Assembly (NCBI RefSeq): GCF_000005505.3
Contig: NC_016133.3
Coordinates: 744,001 to 808,000 of the forward strand
Direction of reading: 5' to 3'
Length of the DNA stretch: 64,000 nt
DNA from: Brachypodium distachyon
Taxonomy: Eukaryota > Streptophyta > Magnoliopsida > Poales > Poaceae
Shown here piece by piece: positions 48,251 to 60,522 of this stretch. Under the pieces are notes generated by a model that did not search any database, was not told the DNA's origin, and saw only the letters and a list, made by a program, of their open reading frames with translations. Numbering within the stretch: position 1 is the stretch's first letter; each line of letters starts with the position of its first letter. A program made the position numbers and the translations under genes.

Positions 48251-48329
48251 CTAGCGCAGCAGCTCTTTGAGCCGTGTCATTTCCTTGGAAATTTGCGCCT
48301 TAAGATAAACAGGCTCCGACTCACGAATA
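48251..48329 (-). pseudogene. Orphan 3' exon of an unrecognised gene
   Basis: On the minus strand an acceptor (tgcttctag) is followed by an open 26-codon segment reading IRESEPVYLKAQISKEMTRL then KELLR and TAG. The composition is that of a conserved helical C-terminus rather than chance, but no upstream exon in the next 200 bases fits: that stretch is GGCCC-rich promoter-like sequence. It could be a relic, or the last exon of a gene I cannot assemble. Confidence 0.35.
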
Positions 48330-48538
48330 CTAGAAGCAGAAAAGAAAAGCTCTGGGCCTTAACTACATATTGTACAACCCACTCACGTATCAGCCCGAAG
48401 CCCATGTACCGGGCCGTAAGTTTTGGGCTCCAGAGCCCACTTGACCTCTCCCCGAGGGCCGGCCCATAATTAAGCTCGTACAGCCGGGCCGGGCCGATTT
48501 TGCTAGCCCGGTGGGAAGATCGTCGTCGCCGCCGGTGA

Positions 48539-49316
48539 CTAGAGCTCCAGCACGACGACTGCAAAATTATTGCCGATGAGGCGACCGATCAGATTAAATT
48601 TCCCAGAGGAATGCAATGCAGATGATCGATCGGCTGAGCTTACGTACAGTCGGAATCCGTGGTGATCCAGTGTGATTGCTGCTGCATCAGCCTGCTGAGC
48701 TGCGCCGGAGACATCGGGCACGGCGGCGGCGGGGAACGCGCGGGCGACGGGAAGAATACGAAGGAGGAGGCGGAGGAGTCCCGGCTTGCTCTGAAGCTGC
48801 TCGACACCGACGGCGACGGCGAGCTGACGACGGCAGGCGTCCGCCGCTCGTGATGATCTCCTCCGATAATTCCGCCGCCATGGCCATGGCCGCTGCTCTT
48901 GAAGCTCACGGCTCTCTGCATTGAACGCGGTCAATCAACAGATCTAGAAATCGTATACACAGTAACTAGGATTAATTCCAATTAATCTTTGTTGGTGATC
49001 GAAATCGAATGATCGATTACTGAATTACCTTCCATTTCTTGGCGGTGGATGTCGGCGGCAATGGCTTGGAGTTCTGGGCGACGGCTCGCCGGAGCAGCTC
49101 CCTCATCCTCGCCACGATCGCCTTCCTGCGCTCGGCTGCCAAAGCGATGACCGCCGCCGCCTTCTTCCTCCTCGTCGTCGTCTCCGGCACCGCCGCAGCC
49201 GCGCACTCGCTCTCGGAGAAGGATTCTGATGACTCCGACTCCGACGACTCTGGCTCCTCGTCGATGATGGGCAGAACTCTGCACGCCGACTGATCAGCTC
49301 CACTCCCATGCCCCAT
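48539..49316 (-). CDS. Unknown plant protein, three exons, C-terminal TTDSDFVVLEL
   Basis: Minus-strand exons 49316-49029, 48915-48648 and 48558-48539 join in frame to 191 aa. The protein begins [20 protein letters not shown], continues with a Ser/Glu-rich acidic stretch ([14 protein letters not shown]), a basic alanine-rich helix ([19 protein letters not shown]) and [13 protein letters not shown] serine/proline-rich part ([21 protein letters not shown]) follows, then [12 protein letters not shown] and WITTDSDFVVLEL. The last exon has only 20 bases; it is reached by a GT donor inside GACT|GTACGTAAG. An alternative in-frame ATG at 49418 would add 34 residues. No membrane span. Function not known; the small size and charge suggest a nuclear or cytosolic regulatory protein, but that is only inference. 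Confidence 0.65.
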
Positions 49317-49599
49317 ATCGATATTATCAACACGAACAAGAAGAAAATCGAGCAAAACGAGATTTTTTTTCACGTCGATCTTCAGTTTGCTTACGTGCAA
49401 ACTGTACGTAGTGTGCAAGAGCTAGAGGACTGATAGATTTCTGATCAGCTCACGGGAATCAAACTAGCTCTAGCTAACTAAGCAGGAATCAAGCTAGTAG
49501 CGATCGGCGGCGGCCGGTCTGCCAATAGTTTACACTGGACGCCACATGCATTGATGCATATCCACGTACATACTGTGTATACTTATATATCTATGTTCT

Positions 49600-51300
49600 G
49601 GCCGGTCCATCAGTAGGAATCTCTAAGTTGGTAAGGGGTATCGGCTACATAAATCTTGTTTCTTGGCACGCATTAACTGACATGAACACTGGAGACATAC
49701 ATACGGATCGATCAGGAACTGAACACGTCGGTCCAGGATGCACCTGTACGTAGATCTTGGCTTGTCTGCTTCTTCTCGTGCTTCCATCGAATCCATTGAT
49801 TGGAGATCGTGTCGTGTACCCGGCCGATCGATATCTAATCTTTTTCTTTTCTTTTCGTCCCGGTCTCTGCGTCAGCACACAACCAATCGATCGATGTCTA
49901 ATCTACAAGGGGGTTGGACTGGACACGTCACTGATGGCTAGCTGATCGATCTGAGAAGATTAGTTAAGGATCCATGTCATGGAGCGCATGGGTGTGCTAA
50001 CTAGCTTGGTTGGCCATGTGATCGAGCCATATCGATCGATCCATGCACATTCAATCGTGCCAATGGGCATTTCATATATGGTGTTGTTTTTAGCTTCAAA
50101 CCCAGAGAGTTTAATTGTTACGCGAATCAAGATCGAGCATAAGTTTCCTTCCTCGGAATAATATCTAGTTTTATTTTTTATTCTGGATTTGTCCTGTTTT
50201 TTCTTTGGGGAATTTTGTTTTTGAGAAATTGGATCTCTGTGTCTTTCCTTAGGACATGGCTATTGGGTCACAGCCCAAGAGTGCTGCTTACAAGATATAG
50301 AATCTCACAGGAGAGTGGCTTTTCATCGGCCCAGGAGGGGGACGACTCACACAATTAGGAATGAAATTTCTTTAGGAATTACTAGCAGTAAAGGCCCATT
50401 TATCCCCCTAAAAAAGTAAGGCCCGTTTATTAATCGAAAGGAATCGAGGCCCATACTGTTGCCATCGATGTCAACATGATGCATGCAGTATTCTAAAAAA
50501 AAAAACATGATGCATGCATTCTTTTTATTTTGCAGGTATGATGCATGCATTCTAATGAAGATCAATCACTGCCCGCTGTCAAAAAGAAAGAAAGAAAAAG
50601 ATCAATCACTACCCTAAAGAAAGGTTCAAGCCTAAAAAAAGATCAAGTTAGTGACATACAAGGAAAATTAATTTAATGAGACATGTATATTTATAGCAGT
50701 ATGTAGTCGTTTACTCTGTACAACGACGTGACCCAAGACCCTCGTTACAAGTAACAGACAAAATTAGTTTTTTTTACATCATTGATACAAGCTTGGAGAA
50801 TACACAAAACATATATATTTCAAACCTGATTTCGCTACTTATTTTGTGAAAGAAAGGAAAACAAATTATGCTGTGAACAAGAGGGACCGAAAAATGTACT
50901 ACCCATACCAAAATAGAAGGAGGTTAATAATGTACCTGGTTAGTTCTTGTCATCTTGCGGATGCAGTCAGGTTAATTTAGACTGACCTTCTGGAAGGAAA
51001 TATATTATGCCTGTTAATTAATATTGATCATCAAAGGCCGACAAGTAGACAACCTTATGAGTCTCTGTTATTGATTGAGCCAGGCACTTAACTATCTGAA
51101 TCATTCGTGTACACATGATACATACACCTCAATTATCAATGCAGCATATGTATATAACAGGGTCTACAGCCCTGATAAGTCCAAAGGGCCAGGTTGCAGA
51201 TTTTTCAGCTAAAAAGATCCAATTATAACTCAAGGTTAATTAATTGATCAAACAAGTTAGCGTCGACCACCAACTCTTTCATTCTTTTTCTAAGGAAACT
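49600..51300. other. Gene-free spacer
   Basis: AT-rich with many GATCGATC, GCATGC and ATGCATGC runs; no convincing exon or RNA gene. A short local duplication of gatgcatgcat is seen around 50475-50550. Confidence 0.5.
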
Positions 51301-51309
51301 CTAATCCAC

Positions 51310-51612
51310 CCCCTTTTTTTTTAGTAAACACAGTACAGACGCGGACGCTCATAAACACGCATACATACTGACCCCTAAGAATGCAAGCACGCACACCCTC
51401 CCCCTATGAGCACTTCCGAGAGACAGGTCCGGTACATCATCTTGAGAATGATGAAGTCACCACAGACGTCTCGTAGTTGACGTGTACGTCACTCCCACTA
51501 AAAACACAATGCCGGTTAAGACCTGAAATAAATGCAGGAAAATGAGAGCACCCATGCAAAGTGAGAGACTTAAACCTGGGTAGGCTATGCACTCTCATCC
51601 ACCCTTTGGCTG
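51310..51612 (-). mobile_element. tRNA-derived SINE (Au-SINE-like)
   Basis: Minus-strand head carries a B-box-like GGTTTAAGTCT in tRNA context (cctacccaggtttaagtctc). The body includes the phrase ctatgagcacttccgagaga and ends in TTTACTAAAAAAAA. This arrangement matches a repeat very common in Triticeae and related grasses. The family name is from memory. Confidence 0.55.
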
Positions 51613-51639
51613 CATCCGAATGTGCACACAACCCAAACG

Positions 51640-52690
51640 ATCACAGCTAGCCCTGATAGTTATGCTATATATAACTACATAGTACAGCTGAATTGAGGTA
51701 AGTGTAATGCTAATAACGGCTGGGAGAGCCCGACTAGGAGGGTTAATTTTAACTATTCCACGTGCCGTTGAAACGTAACAGCAATCAGTGGCCTGTAAAT
51801 GTAAACTTATTAAGACGACGATGGAGACAGTTAGCTAGCAGTAGGACATATATAGACACGTACGTATACGTACGTACGACTTTGCTGCACATATATGTAT
51901 ATGTACTACGTCGGCTGTCTCCTAGCTTAATTAGCTCTTGGATCTCCGGGGTCCTCAAGAGGCCAATTATATATCTACTTAATTTGTTCCCAACAGAGCA
52001 AGAGCTGGGGTTATCAGACACAATACGCTATAATTGATGGAGACCCGGCCAGCAGGACCATTTGCGAAGATTGATCCTATTACATTTCTGCTGATAGCTC
52101 ATCAAATTAAGATTCTCAAATCAACCTATTGCATGAAATTTCCCAAACTTAATTAATTTGATCGTTTCTTCTACTCGTCGATCTTTTTTAAAAATTTAGT
52201 ACTCTCTCACTTGATCAGGGAGCAGGATTTTGCATACTAACTGAAATGAAATGAAATTCGAGATGTGGGCTTGTCCAGTAGCCCGAAATTCAGGTCAAAA
52301 TGAACACATGTGTGAACCTGATTCTGAATTCTGATCATCAGCTTAATAATTACCCCTAACAAATTATCAAGTGGCCAGGCTATATATGGGCGCCAAATAA
52401 GATACTATCACTAATCCATACGCATCTACCGATCTGTTTCCCTGGATTGAACCGGCAAGTCAACGGTCTCTCCATGTTGGATCCACGCGTCGCCAAGAGA
52501 TCCTGATCCTTGGTGAATCCCATGGGATAAGTAAACGGAGCCCCAAAAGCCACACACACCCGGAGATGCGGCGCCGAGGATCTTAGCTAGCTTACCTAAT
52601 TAAATTAGTAGAGCACGAAATATCTAGCCTTGGCTTGCTTTGTTTAGTTTTCACCTCTCTTCCAGATTCAACGCCCCCATTGCATCTCTG
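51640..52690. other. Spacer and distal upstream region of NRT2 copy 1
   Basis: No gene seen. Blocks around 52430-52530 resemble, in inverted orientation, the region 62370-62470 upstream of NRT2 copy 2. Confidence 0.5.
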
Positions 52691-52921
52691 TTCCATGATT
52701 CCGTCAGATGCAATTGTTTACTGATTAAGTATACTAATCTGGGCTTTGCTAATTGCTGCTATGCAGTGCCCAAAGGGCAGGTTGACGATTAACTTAGCTA
52801 TAGCTGTTGTTTGCACCAGAATCATCGAGGAGGAATCGATTTTGAGAGGGTGTTGTTTGATGATCCCAATGTCAACTCTGCTGCTGGGCCCGGAGACACG
52901 GATGCATGTAGTTCAAGCCGC

Positions 52922-52929
52922 TATAAATA
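52922..52929 (+). promoter_or_regulatory. TATA box of NRT2 copy 1
   Basis: TATAAATA 126 bases upstream of the ATG at 53055. Confidence 0.75.
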
Positions 52930-53054
52930 GATCACTGGTGTGAGATCCAAAAGCATAAACCCCATTACCACTACATTTACAAGCTACAGCTCAAGAAGCT
53001 TAATTAGCTTCTCTTACTTAGTTGCCAGTAACAACTAGATAAGCTAGCTCGGAC

Positions 53055-54584
53055 ATGGAGGTGGAAGCCGGCGCTCATGGAGACATGGCGGCGAAGAGCA
53101 AGTTCTCGCTGCCGGTGGACTCGGAGCACAAGGCGGAGTCCATCAGGCTCTTCTCCTTCGCCAACCCACACATGCGCACCTTCCACCTCTCGTGGATTTC
53201 CTTCTTCACCTGCTTCGTCTCCACTTTCGCCGCGGCGCCTTTGGTGCCTATCATCCGCGACAACCTCAACCTCGCCAAGGCCGACATCGGCAACGCCGGT
53301 GTCGCCTCCGTGTCGGGTTCCATCTTCTCCAGGCTCGCCATGGGCGCCGTGTGTGACCTCCTTGGTCCGCGGTATGGGTGCGCCTTCCTCGTGATGCTCT
53401 CGGCGCCCACCGTGTTCTGCATGTCGCTCATCGACGACGCGGCGGGGTACATCACGGTGCGGTTCCTCATCGGCTTCTCCCTCGCGACCTTCGTGTCGTG
53501 CCAGTACTGGATGAGCACCATGTTCAACAGCAAGATCATCGGCACCGTCAACGGCCTCGCCGCCGGGTGGGGCAACATGGGCGGTGGAGCCACACAGCTC
53601 ATCATGCCGCTCGTCTTCCACGCCATCCAAAAGTGTGGTTCCACGCCCTTTGTAGCATGGCGCATCGCCTACTTCGTGCCGGGGATGATGCACATCGTGA
53701 TGGGGATCCTGGTGCTCACCATGGGGCAGGACCTCCCCGATGGCAACCTCAGGAGCCTCCAGAAGAAGGGAAATGTCAACAAGGACAAGTTCTCCAAGGT
53801 GCTCTGGGGCGCCGTCACCAACTACCGGACATGGGTCTTCGTGCTCCTCTACGGCTACTGCATGGGTGTCGAGCTCACCACCGACAACGTCATCGCCGAG
53901 TACTACTACGACCACTTCCACCTTGACCTCCGCACCGCCGGCACCATCGCCGCCTGCTTCGGCATGGCCAACATCGTGGCACGCCCCGCCGGAGGCATCC
54001 TCTCTGACTTCGGCGCCCGCTACTTCGGCATGCGCGCTCGCCTCTGGAACATCTGGATCCTCCAGACGGCCGGCGGCGCTTTCTGCCTTTGGCTCGGCAG
54101 CGCTACCGAGCTCCCGGCCTCCGTCACCGCCATGGTCCTCTTCTCCATCTGTGCCCAGGCCGCTTGCGGCGCCATCTTTGGGGTCGCCCCCTTCGTGTCC
54201 CGGCGGTCTCTCGGCATCATCTCCGGGATGACCGGCGCCGGCGGGAACGTGGGCGCGGGGCTCACGCAGCTTCTCTTCTTCACATCGTCGAGCTACTCCA
54301 CCGGCAAAGGGCTGCAGTACATGGGCATCATGATCATGTGCTGCACGCTGCCGGTGGCGCTGGTGCACTTCCCGCAGTGGGGATCCATGTTCTTCCCCGC
54401 CAAGTCCGGCGCCACCGAGGAGGAGTACTACGCCGCCGAGTGGTCGGAGGAGGAGAAGAGCCAGGGGCTCCACCTCGCCGGCCAGAAGTTCGCCGTGAAC
54501 AGCCGGTCGGAGCGCGGCAGCAGGCACAACGCCGTCCTCGCCGATGCCGCCACGCCACCAAACAACACGCCCCAGCACGTATAA
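53055..54584 (+). CDS. NRT2: High-affinity nitrate transporter NRT2, copy 1
   Basis: Plasma-membrane proton/nitrate symporter of the NNP family within the MFS; in grasses it works with the partner protein NAR2. Single exon, 509 aa, the usual length. Starts [19 protein letters not shown]. The MFS loop signature is [12 protein letters not shown]. The two nitrate signatures are [13 protein letters not shown] and [19 protein letters not shown]. There are about 12 hydrophobic spans. The hydrophilic C-terminus reads [20 protein letters not shown] and ends [10 protein letters not shown]. It is intronless, as expected for grass NRT2.1/2.2 genes. It faces a near-identical copy at 60523-62040 in convergent orientation, differing by small substitutions and a four-residue N-terminal length change. 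Confidence 0.97.
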   Translation: MEVEAGAHGDMAAKSKFSLPVDSEHKAESIRLFSFANPHMRTFHLSWISFFTCFVSTFAAAPLVPIIRDNLNLAKADIGNAGVASVSGSIFSRLAMGAVCDLLGPRYGCAFLVMLSAPTVFCMSLIDDAAGYITVRFLIGFSLATFVSCQYWMSTMFNSKIIGTVNGLAAGWGNMGGGATQLIMPLVFHAIQKCGSTPFVAWRIAYFVPGMMHIVMGILVLTMGQDLPDGNLRSLQKKGNVNKDKFSKVLWGAVTNYRTWVFVLLYGYCMGVELTTDNVIAEYYYDHFHLDLRTAGTIAACFGMANIVARPAGGILSDFGARYFGMRARLWNIWILQTAGGAFCLWLGSATELPASVTAMVLFSICAQAACGAIFGVAPFVSRRSLGIISGMTGAGGNVGAGLTQLLFFTSSSYSTGKGLQYMGIMIMCCTLPVALVHFPQWGSMFFPAKSGATEEEYYAAEWSEEEKSQGLHLAGQKFAVNSRSERGSRHNAVLADAATPPNNTPQHV

Positions 54585-54917
54585 GACGTTGTTGTGCATA
54601 TATAATGCACATCGTATATGTATGTACGCCTGCATGAATTTTCATTTCCGTAAGTATATATATATACAGACTTTAATTATATGTAGGTAATGACGAAAAA
54701 GTGTATGGATCGACCCATGCATGTGTGGATGTGCATGCAGGGCGAGCGAGGGTATTTGTACCGGTGTCCAAAAGTTAAATTGTGTATGTGAAGTGAAGAG
54801 AGCTCTGGATTTTTTTTTTAATGTACTTACTCAACGGCAAATTTATATGTCCATATATAAACAGTTAATGGACAATGAATTACTCCCGAATTAATTAAGA
54901 TCATCTTGTATTGCGTT

Positions 54918-55030
54918 CCAATGCCAACGCCACAGAGGAGTGGTCGGAGGAGGAGAAGAGCAAGGGACTACATCTCCAGAGAATAATTGCCGCGCGCTCG
55001 GAGCGTGGCCACACCGCCAGCACGTATAAG
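54918..55030 (+). pseudogene. C-terminal remnant of a third NRT2 gene
   Basis: The plus strand reads [19 protein letters not shown], then RSERG and an end in cgccagcacgtataagac, matching the C-terminal tail and stop region of both NRT2 genes ([17 protein letters not shown], cagcacgtataagac). The following 3' flank also resembles that of copy 1 (acatcgtatat). All membrane-spanning sequence is gone. Confidence 0.85.
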
Positions 55031-55310
55031 ACCTGCTGGAGCTCTTTTTTCTCTATATATATACACATCGTATATATATGTTGTACACTTACGCACGCAT
55101 GCTACATCTGCTAGTAATAGGGTGTACGAGTTTATGTTTCCTAGTGCATGTATACTGCAAAGTGTAATGTGAGAGGGTATATGGGTGGGCTGACATGTAT
55201 AAGTCCAGTTTATTCCTTTTTTTGTGAGAAAATGTATAACTCATGTTCTTCTTTGCGAATTCCAAATACTTAATTCGCGAAGTACATTGAGTAATCGACG
55301 TTAAGGAAGC

Positions 55311-55354
55311 TGTAAGCTACAAATTCTTGCTCTGTAAGCTACAAATTCTTGCTC
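55311..55354. repeat. Perfect two-copy 22-base tandem repeat
   Basis: tgtaagctacaaattcttgc plus tc at 55311-55332 is repeated exactly at 55333-55354. Confidence 0.9.
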
Positions 55355-55560
55355 TCTCATCCCAAGCTGTTCAGTTTAATCTTAATTTGTGCTACCAGAA
55401 ATAAGTTGTTCACTTGTACTGTAATACAAAAGTCCAAAATTCCAGCATCTGATTTAACCAAAGTCCACCAAAACTATCAAATTTAAACATAGGAAAACAA
55501 CCAACCATGCATCTGACCTAACCATAAGTCCAGCATTACAAAATGTTACCACATCCACCA

Positions 55561-57968
55561 TTACAACCAGTCGGCTAAGGTTTGTAGAACGCTCTCATAG
55601 AGTTTACGTTCACAACCTAGAACATGAGGAAGATTTCTTGTACGCTCTAGGCCATCCTTGTACATGTGGGGGATCTTGTAGCGGTTGCCTCCACCAATCT
55701 TCATGACCTCAAGCAAACAACTTTGTAGTGTAAGGAAAACCCTATTGATCTTATCGGCATCATAAGCATCATATTCTTGCTTCACATTGTTGATTAGCTC
55801 ATCTAAATTGTTAGAGACGAGTCTAGATGACATGGACTGTAGCGAAGAAAATAGGCCAAGGTCTAAGATATTCATATCCGGTGAGTTTGCAGGTTGTTGC
55901 ATGAGGTGGATATCAAGTCCTGTTTGGGCAACAGCATTAGCAAAACCTGGGTCATCACTTGGGACATGTGAGGGTGCATTATCTTGTTGGATCCATATGG
56001 TCTCATCAGCAAGCTCTTGGGGCCATACCTCCTGAATAGCAGGTAGTACTTTCTGGATCAAAAACTGCCTCGACGTTTCCTTTTTAACTTTGATAGTTTT
56101 GGTGATAAGAGTCCCTCTTGGACGATTATCACTACTCCTTGACGCTGGCTCCTAAAATAAACAAACAAATGGTTGAGCGAACCAAAAACAAACAAATAAA
56201 TAAACTTTATGATCAAGTTAGATTAAATGCTGATGTGCACAATAATTACAAAGAGTAAAAGTTGAAATTCACCTTTTTGATAAAGGGCCAAATGCCTATC
56301 TTCCCATCAAAAATGCAAATACCTTTTGCATTATATCTAGGCCTTGCTATTAAAACCAAAAACATTACTTTGCCAACGGAATTTTTATTTTGCACAGTCC
56401 TATGTGGGTCCTCTTCCGTTGGCAGCTTGTAGAATTTCATGGTCTTTTGGGTGGCGTTAAACCACTTCTCGTCTAAATGGATTATGTTATGCATGTCCTT
56501 GAATGTCGGCCTATTTTGCAAACTCTGTTGGTCAAACATAGAGATGCAAAACCGAAGCCTAGCCTTCTTGTTTGCTTCCCTCAAATATGGCTTGAGCGAA
56601 CTTGAATGCCTATCCAGCAAGTCTTCCATAAAAATCTTATGAAGTGCGGGTTTCTTCACACCCAAATCTACTGCAAGACTACGTATAGTTCTCTGCTAAT
56701 TCCAAGGAATGTTAGGAACAACACCGAGGTCAACTAGAATCCTCTTGCGACCACAATTTTTTGGCTTCCTTGATCTTATGTCAACGGGTATGCCAAGATT
56801 GTACACTGACCTTGTACACTGAAGCATTGAAGATGTTTGCAACTTCTTTGGTTGTGTTCTTCTTTAATTTCCAATATTACTTCTTGCTAGTAATTCTACA
56901 TAAATGCTGGACCTTTGCAACTCTGTTAAATTCTTGTATTTGTCTTCATCATGAACTTGCTCATTATGGGCTTGCTCTTGCTGCACTTCCACGTCTTCTT
57001 CTGATCCTGAATCAACAAGCTCTTCTTCCTCAAATTCAATCTCTACATCACCTGCATACACACCATAGTCGTCCTCGTCAACTTGAAGATCTTCTAGAGC
57101 ATTATTCATTGCTTGTAGTTCCTCTTCCATGGTCTGGAAAGCACCATCTTGGTCTTCAATCTCATTGTCTACAAGGTGAGGTTATGTGAGTATTTGAAAA
57201 GTATACTAAATTAGGAAAGTAAGGTAAACTAAACTATATTGCTGGACTATTTATATGCTAGTATGTGTGTCATTGTTTCAGTTTTTGTATCCTTCCCAAC
57301 ACTATTTATATGCTAGTATGTGTTTCATTGTTCCAGTTGTAATCTAATTTGACAGTATGTTGTTTTGATAATAAAGGTTTAAAAACATGAACACAACAAT
57401 ATGTTATTTCAACAGTAAATAATGATCTGGATCCACTTAATTTTTTTGCCGCCATACAGCCATACAGTACAGATCATTATCTTTTCCCCTCTAAATCTAG
57501 CTTCTGTACTAACCTGATTAGTTTAATAACATTGTAATGAAACATTCAATTGTGAGTAGTGTTTTCGCTAACCTGATTCATCTGAATCTTGCAGATCCTC
57601 TTCTCCATTTTCAATGTAGGTCTCATGTTCATCTTCTATGTTTGGGTTCATGTTCAGATCAAAGTGATGACCGGCCTGGAGCTCTTGTGCATGCATGGCG
57701 GCCTCGAGTTCATCTTCTACAGCGACACAAGGCACCATCAGCGTGTGAATGAGTATACAGCAACACAAGGCACCATCAGCGTGTGAATGAGTAAAAAGGA
57801 GTAGAAAATCCTTGCATGATCAATGAGTGCCTACATGGGTTCTTGTTCAAATCAAAGTGATGACTGGCCTGGAGCTCTTCTTCGTGTAAGGGTGGCTCAG
57901 GTTCATCTTCTCCCTCACCATGTGCCATGTTCAGATCAATTGCCATGGAGAGGGAGAGAGGAGAGAGG

Positions 57969-58005
<37 letters not shown>

Positions 58006-58362
58006 TTTGTGTAATTATTTAGCTAGGCGCAAATGTATTGCTGTATAGCCAAACAAGTCTTTTGGACTGCTCAAATTGATTTCCGGCGGCTATTCAAATT
58101 TTTGTACTAATTGTAATCTGACGGGAAGCAAGCTAATTGCATTGCTAATTGTAATCTGGCGGGAGTACTAGTAGTACTGTTGTGGCCGTGGCGGGAAGTA
58201 TTTACTTGCGTATTTTTGCCTTTATAATTGCTGTGGAGGGTGCAGTATTAATTGTTGTGTGAATCGAAGGATGGAGTAATGGAGGGGAGGAGTGGATTTT
58301 CTGCAAAATCCTTAATTTCCTTGGAAAACACCAAACGTCCAGTCTTTTGCGGACAGAGGGAG
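55561..58362 (-). mobile_element. Mariner-like (Stowaway-related) transposon with decayed DD39D transposase
   Basis: Minus-strand transposase, 57946 to 55561. The N-terminus has MAIDLNMAHGEGEDEPEPP and acidic segments, then LTELQRSSIYVELLARS, a DNA-binding region broken by frameshifts (NTTKEVANIF), and a stop at about 56697 in PWN*QRTIRSLAVDLGV. The catalytic part follows: HLDEKWF (first Asp), a 121-base intron (56152-56272, GT-AG), IQQDNAPSHVPSDD (second Asp) and SPDMNILDLGLF (third Asp after 39 residues). The catalytic triad is intact although the gene is dead. The element's 5' terminus is gtactccctctgtccgc on the minus strand, with TA at 58363-58364. No matching terminus was found at the other side (55.1-55.56 kb). 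Confidence 0.85.
57965..58004. repeat. (AG)n simple repeat
   Basis: A run of about 15 GA units follows a less regular GAGGGA stretch just upstream of the transposase start codon (57946). Confidence 0.9.
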
Positions 58363-58369
58363 TACACCG

Positions 58370-59900
58370 TATACACCTTCAATTCTACAATAAACCCTCT
58401 CCAAATCCATATTGTTTGACCCTCGCTATTGTTAAGGCTCTTGTGATGTTCTAACTAAATTTACAAGTCGTGTGTATAGAGATGAAGTTTGAGTATTTGA
58501 TCATATAAATTTACCTAGCTGTCGTGTGTTGATTTGAACCGGTTTTGTGTTCAAGAAATTTCCACAGGCAAACCAATTTGCTTGTGACTTATGTTTACAT
58601 TCCATATTTGTACTCAACGCTTATTCATGCTGTCCATATCCGCATGTGAACTACATGCATGTGAGAATCGATAAGGTTAAATCCATATATTTCGATCCAG
58701 TAGTTTCTTGTTCATTGATATAACTTATCAGCGCGGCGCGACATGATCGAGCCGCGCACACATATATCTATTCTATCTATGTGTTCTTCTTATTACCAAG
58801 TCGCTCTCGCTTACTCAGCTATGATTGTAACTTTCAATTCATGCACCTCACTCTCCTTCTGACTTTTGCCAAATTTGATCTCCTGATTTCGACCCTGTCT
58901 CACTTTAGCTTCTTGTCTTTTTTCTTTTTTCTTTCTACCTAAAGATCATGATGCCAAGTAAGTTCACACAAGATCAGCAGCTTGCACGTCTATCTGTTGA
59001 TTACTTAATTGTACTGATCTCTCAAACTGATTAAGCTAGTTTTGACGACATTGAATCGCCAGCTACGTAAGGATCAGGCAATGACAAAAACTAAGAGTAG
59101 TCCAGTTCCTTGGCACACTTCATCTGAGTAATCATATACTACTAGTATCTTGTTGAATTATATACTGAAATGTCGTTTGTAGTTGGTGATAAGCCATTCG
59201 CCGTGGTCTAATATGATCGATCAGCTCCAACAAGTACCTGAGCTGTACTTTCCTTTCGTTTGTTTGTTTAATAATTAATAGTGGTCGACTCTTCCATGAA
59301 CATTGGGCTATCACTTATCCTCTTGCATTGCTCGATCAACAACTTGGTGGTCGGCAAGCCCAAATGTTTTCTTTCTTTGGGTGATCATACATATTATAGC
59401 TTGTACATAATTGACACTTGTAGTAATTAATTTAACATGGTTGACTAATTGTGTTGGATCATATATATGCATGCTTTGTCATTTTGTGACAAGAAACTAC
59501 TTATTTATTTGCTTTGTTGCCAGTACTTTATAGTGGCACAATTGAGTAATCGACCCAAATTCTCCTTTGAAGCTCATCAACTCTAACTCCGAACAATTTT
59601 ATTTTTTTGATATATATATATATATATATATATGCCAATTAATAAGTCAACTTTCCGCAAGAAAAAAAATGTTCCGACTAGCTGTGGATAAAGTCAACCA
59701 TGCATAGACATCTCCCTTAATTAATCAGCTATAATCCATGTAGAAACTCAAATCCGTTCCCCTGGACAGGATGACTGATAAGGCCTCCAACGTACGTACG
59801 GCACGGTACGGTACGGGATCATGTTTGTTCAGGATCGACCGCCCGAAGTCGTGCAGAGGGTCCTTCCGGTTCATCTCGAACCCCATAAGAAATATATAAA
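58370..59900. other. Spacer between the mariner element and the 3' side of NRT2 copy 2
   Basis: No gene seen. Contains a (TA)n microsatellite at about 59611-59634 and short palindromes (gtacgtacggcacggtacgg near 59790). Confidence 0.5.
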
Positions 59901-59906
59901 CATGTA

Positions 59907-60021
59907 CTCCCTCCGTTTTATAATTCTTGTCTCAAATTTGTCTAAAAATTAATGGATGTATCTATTCCTAAAATGTGTCGATGCATGTAAGATTTCGACT
60001 AGAATTATGAAATGGAGGTAG
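59907..60021. mobile_element. Stowaway MITE
   Basis: 115 bases with CTCCCTCCGTTTTATAATTC at the left and gaattatgaaatggaggtag at the right, TA on both sides. Confidence 0.8.
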
Positions 60022-60333
60022 TACTTGTATAAAAGATTAATCTAAAATCTTTGGAAATTTTTGAGTAGTATTATTAACGAATTTTCTGTTTCCGGGAGCC
60101 AAATTAAACGCGCCGCTCCGAGGAGTCTTGAGTATTTGTGTCAGGGCGACTGTAATCGATATACTCTTTTCTTAAGTAATAAAATCCCCAGTTCTCAAAA
60201 AAAGGAAGAACCAATAAAATCTGTCAGCCTGGAGGAAGAACTAAAGTAAACAGTTTCACAGCCTGATCGATCTTAATGTAATGTAATTTCAGACGCAATT
60301 CGATCGCAGCAAATGTGTAGTACCTCACATATA

Positions 60334-60465
60334 TGCATCGATCCAGACTTTTCGTGCTTACAAATATACTTAGGACCGATCGGAGTTACATGAATGAAAA
60401 TTCACAGATATATATAAACTCGTTATTGCATCGATCCACACTTTTCGTGCTTACAAATATACTTA
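60334..60465. repeat. Duplicated 39-base segment in the 3' flank of NRT2 copy 2
   Basis: tgcatcgatccagacttttc followed by gtgcttacaaatatactta at 60334-60372 recurs with one substitution at 60427-60465. Confidence 0.85.
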
Positions 60466-60522
60466 CCGCCCATACGTAGCTGGGACAGAGGAAAAAAAAA
60501 TTAAACTCTTAACATGTCGATC

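Noticed and set aside
53004..54635. A 543-codon minus-strand frame over NRT2 copy 1, and similar frames over copy 2 and the helicase
   Set aside because: Shadow frames of GC-rich coding sequence: low-complexity His/Gly/Glu/Arg composition, mirrored in both NRT2 copies.
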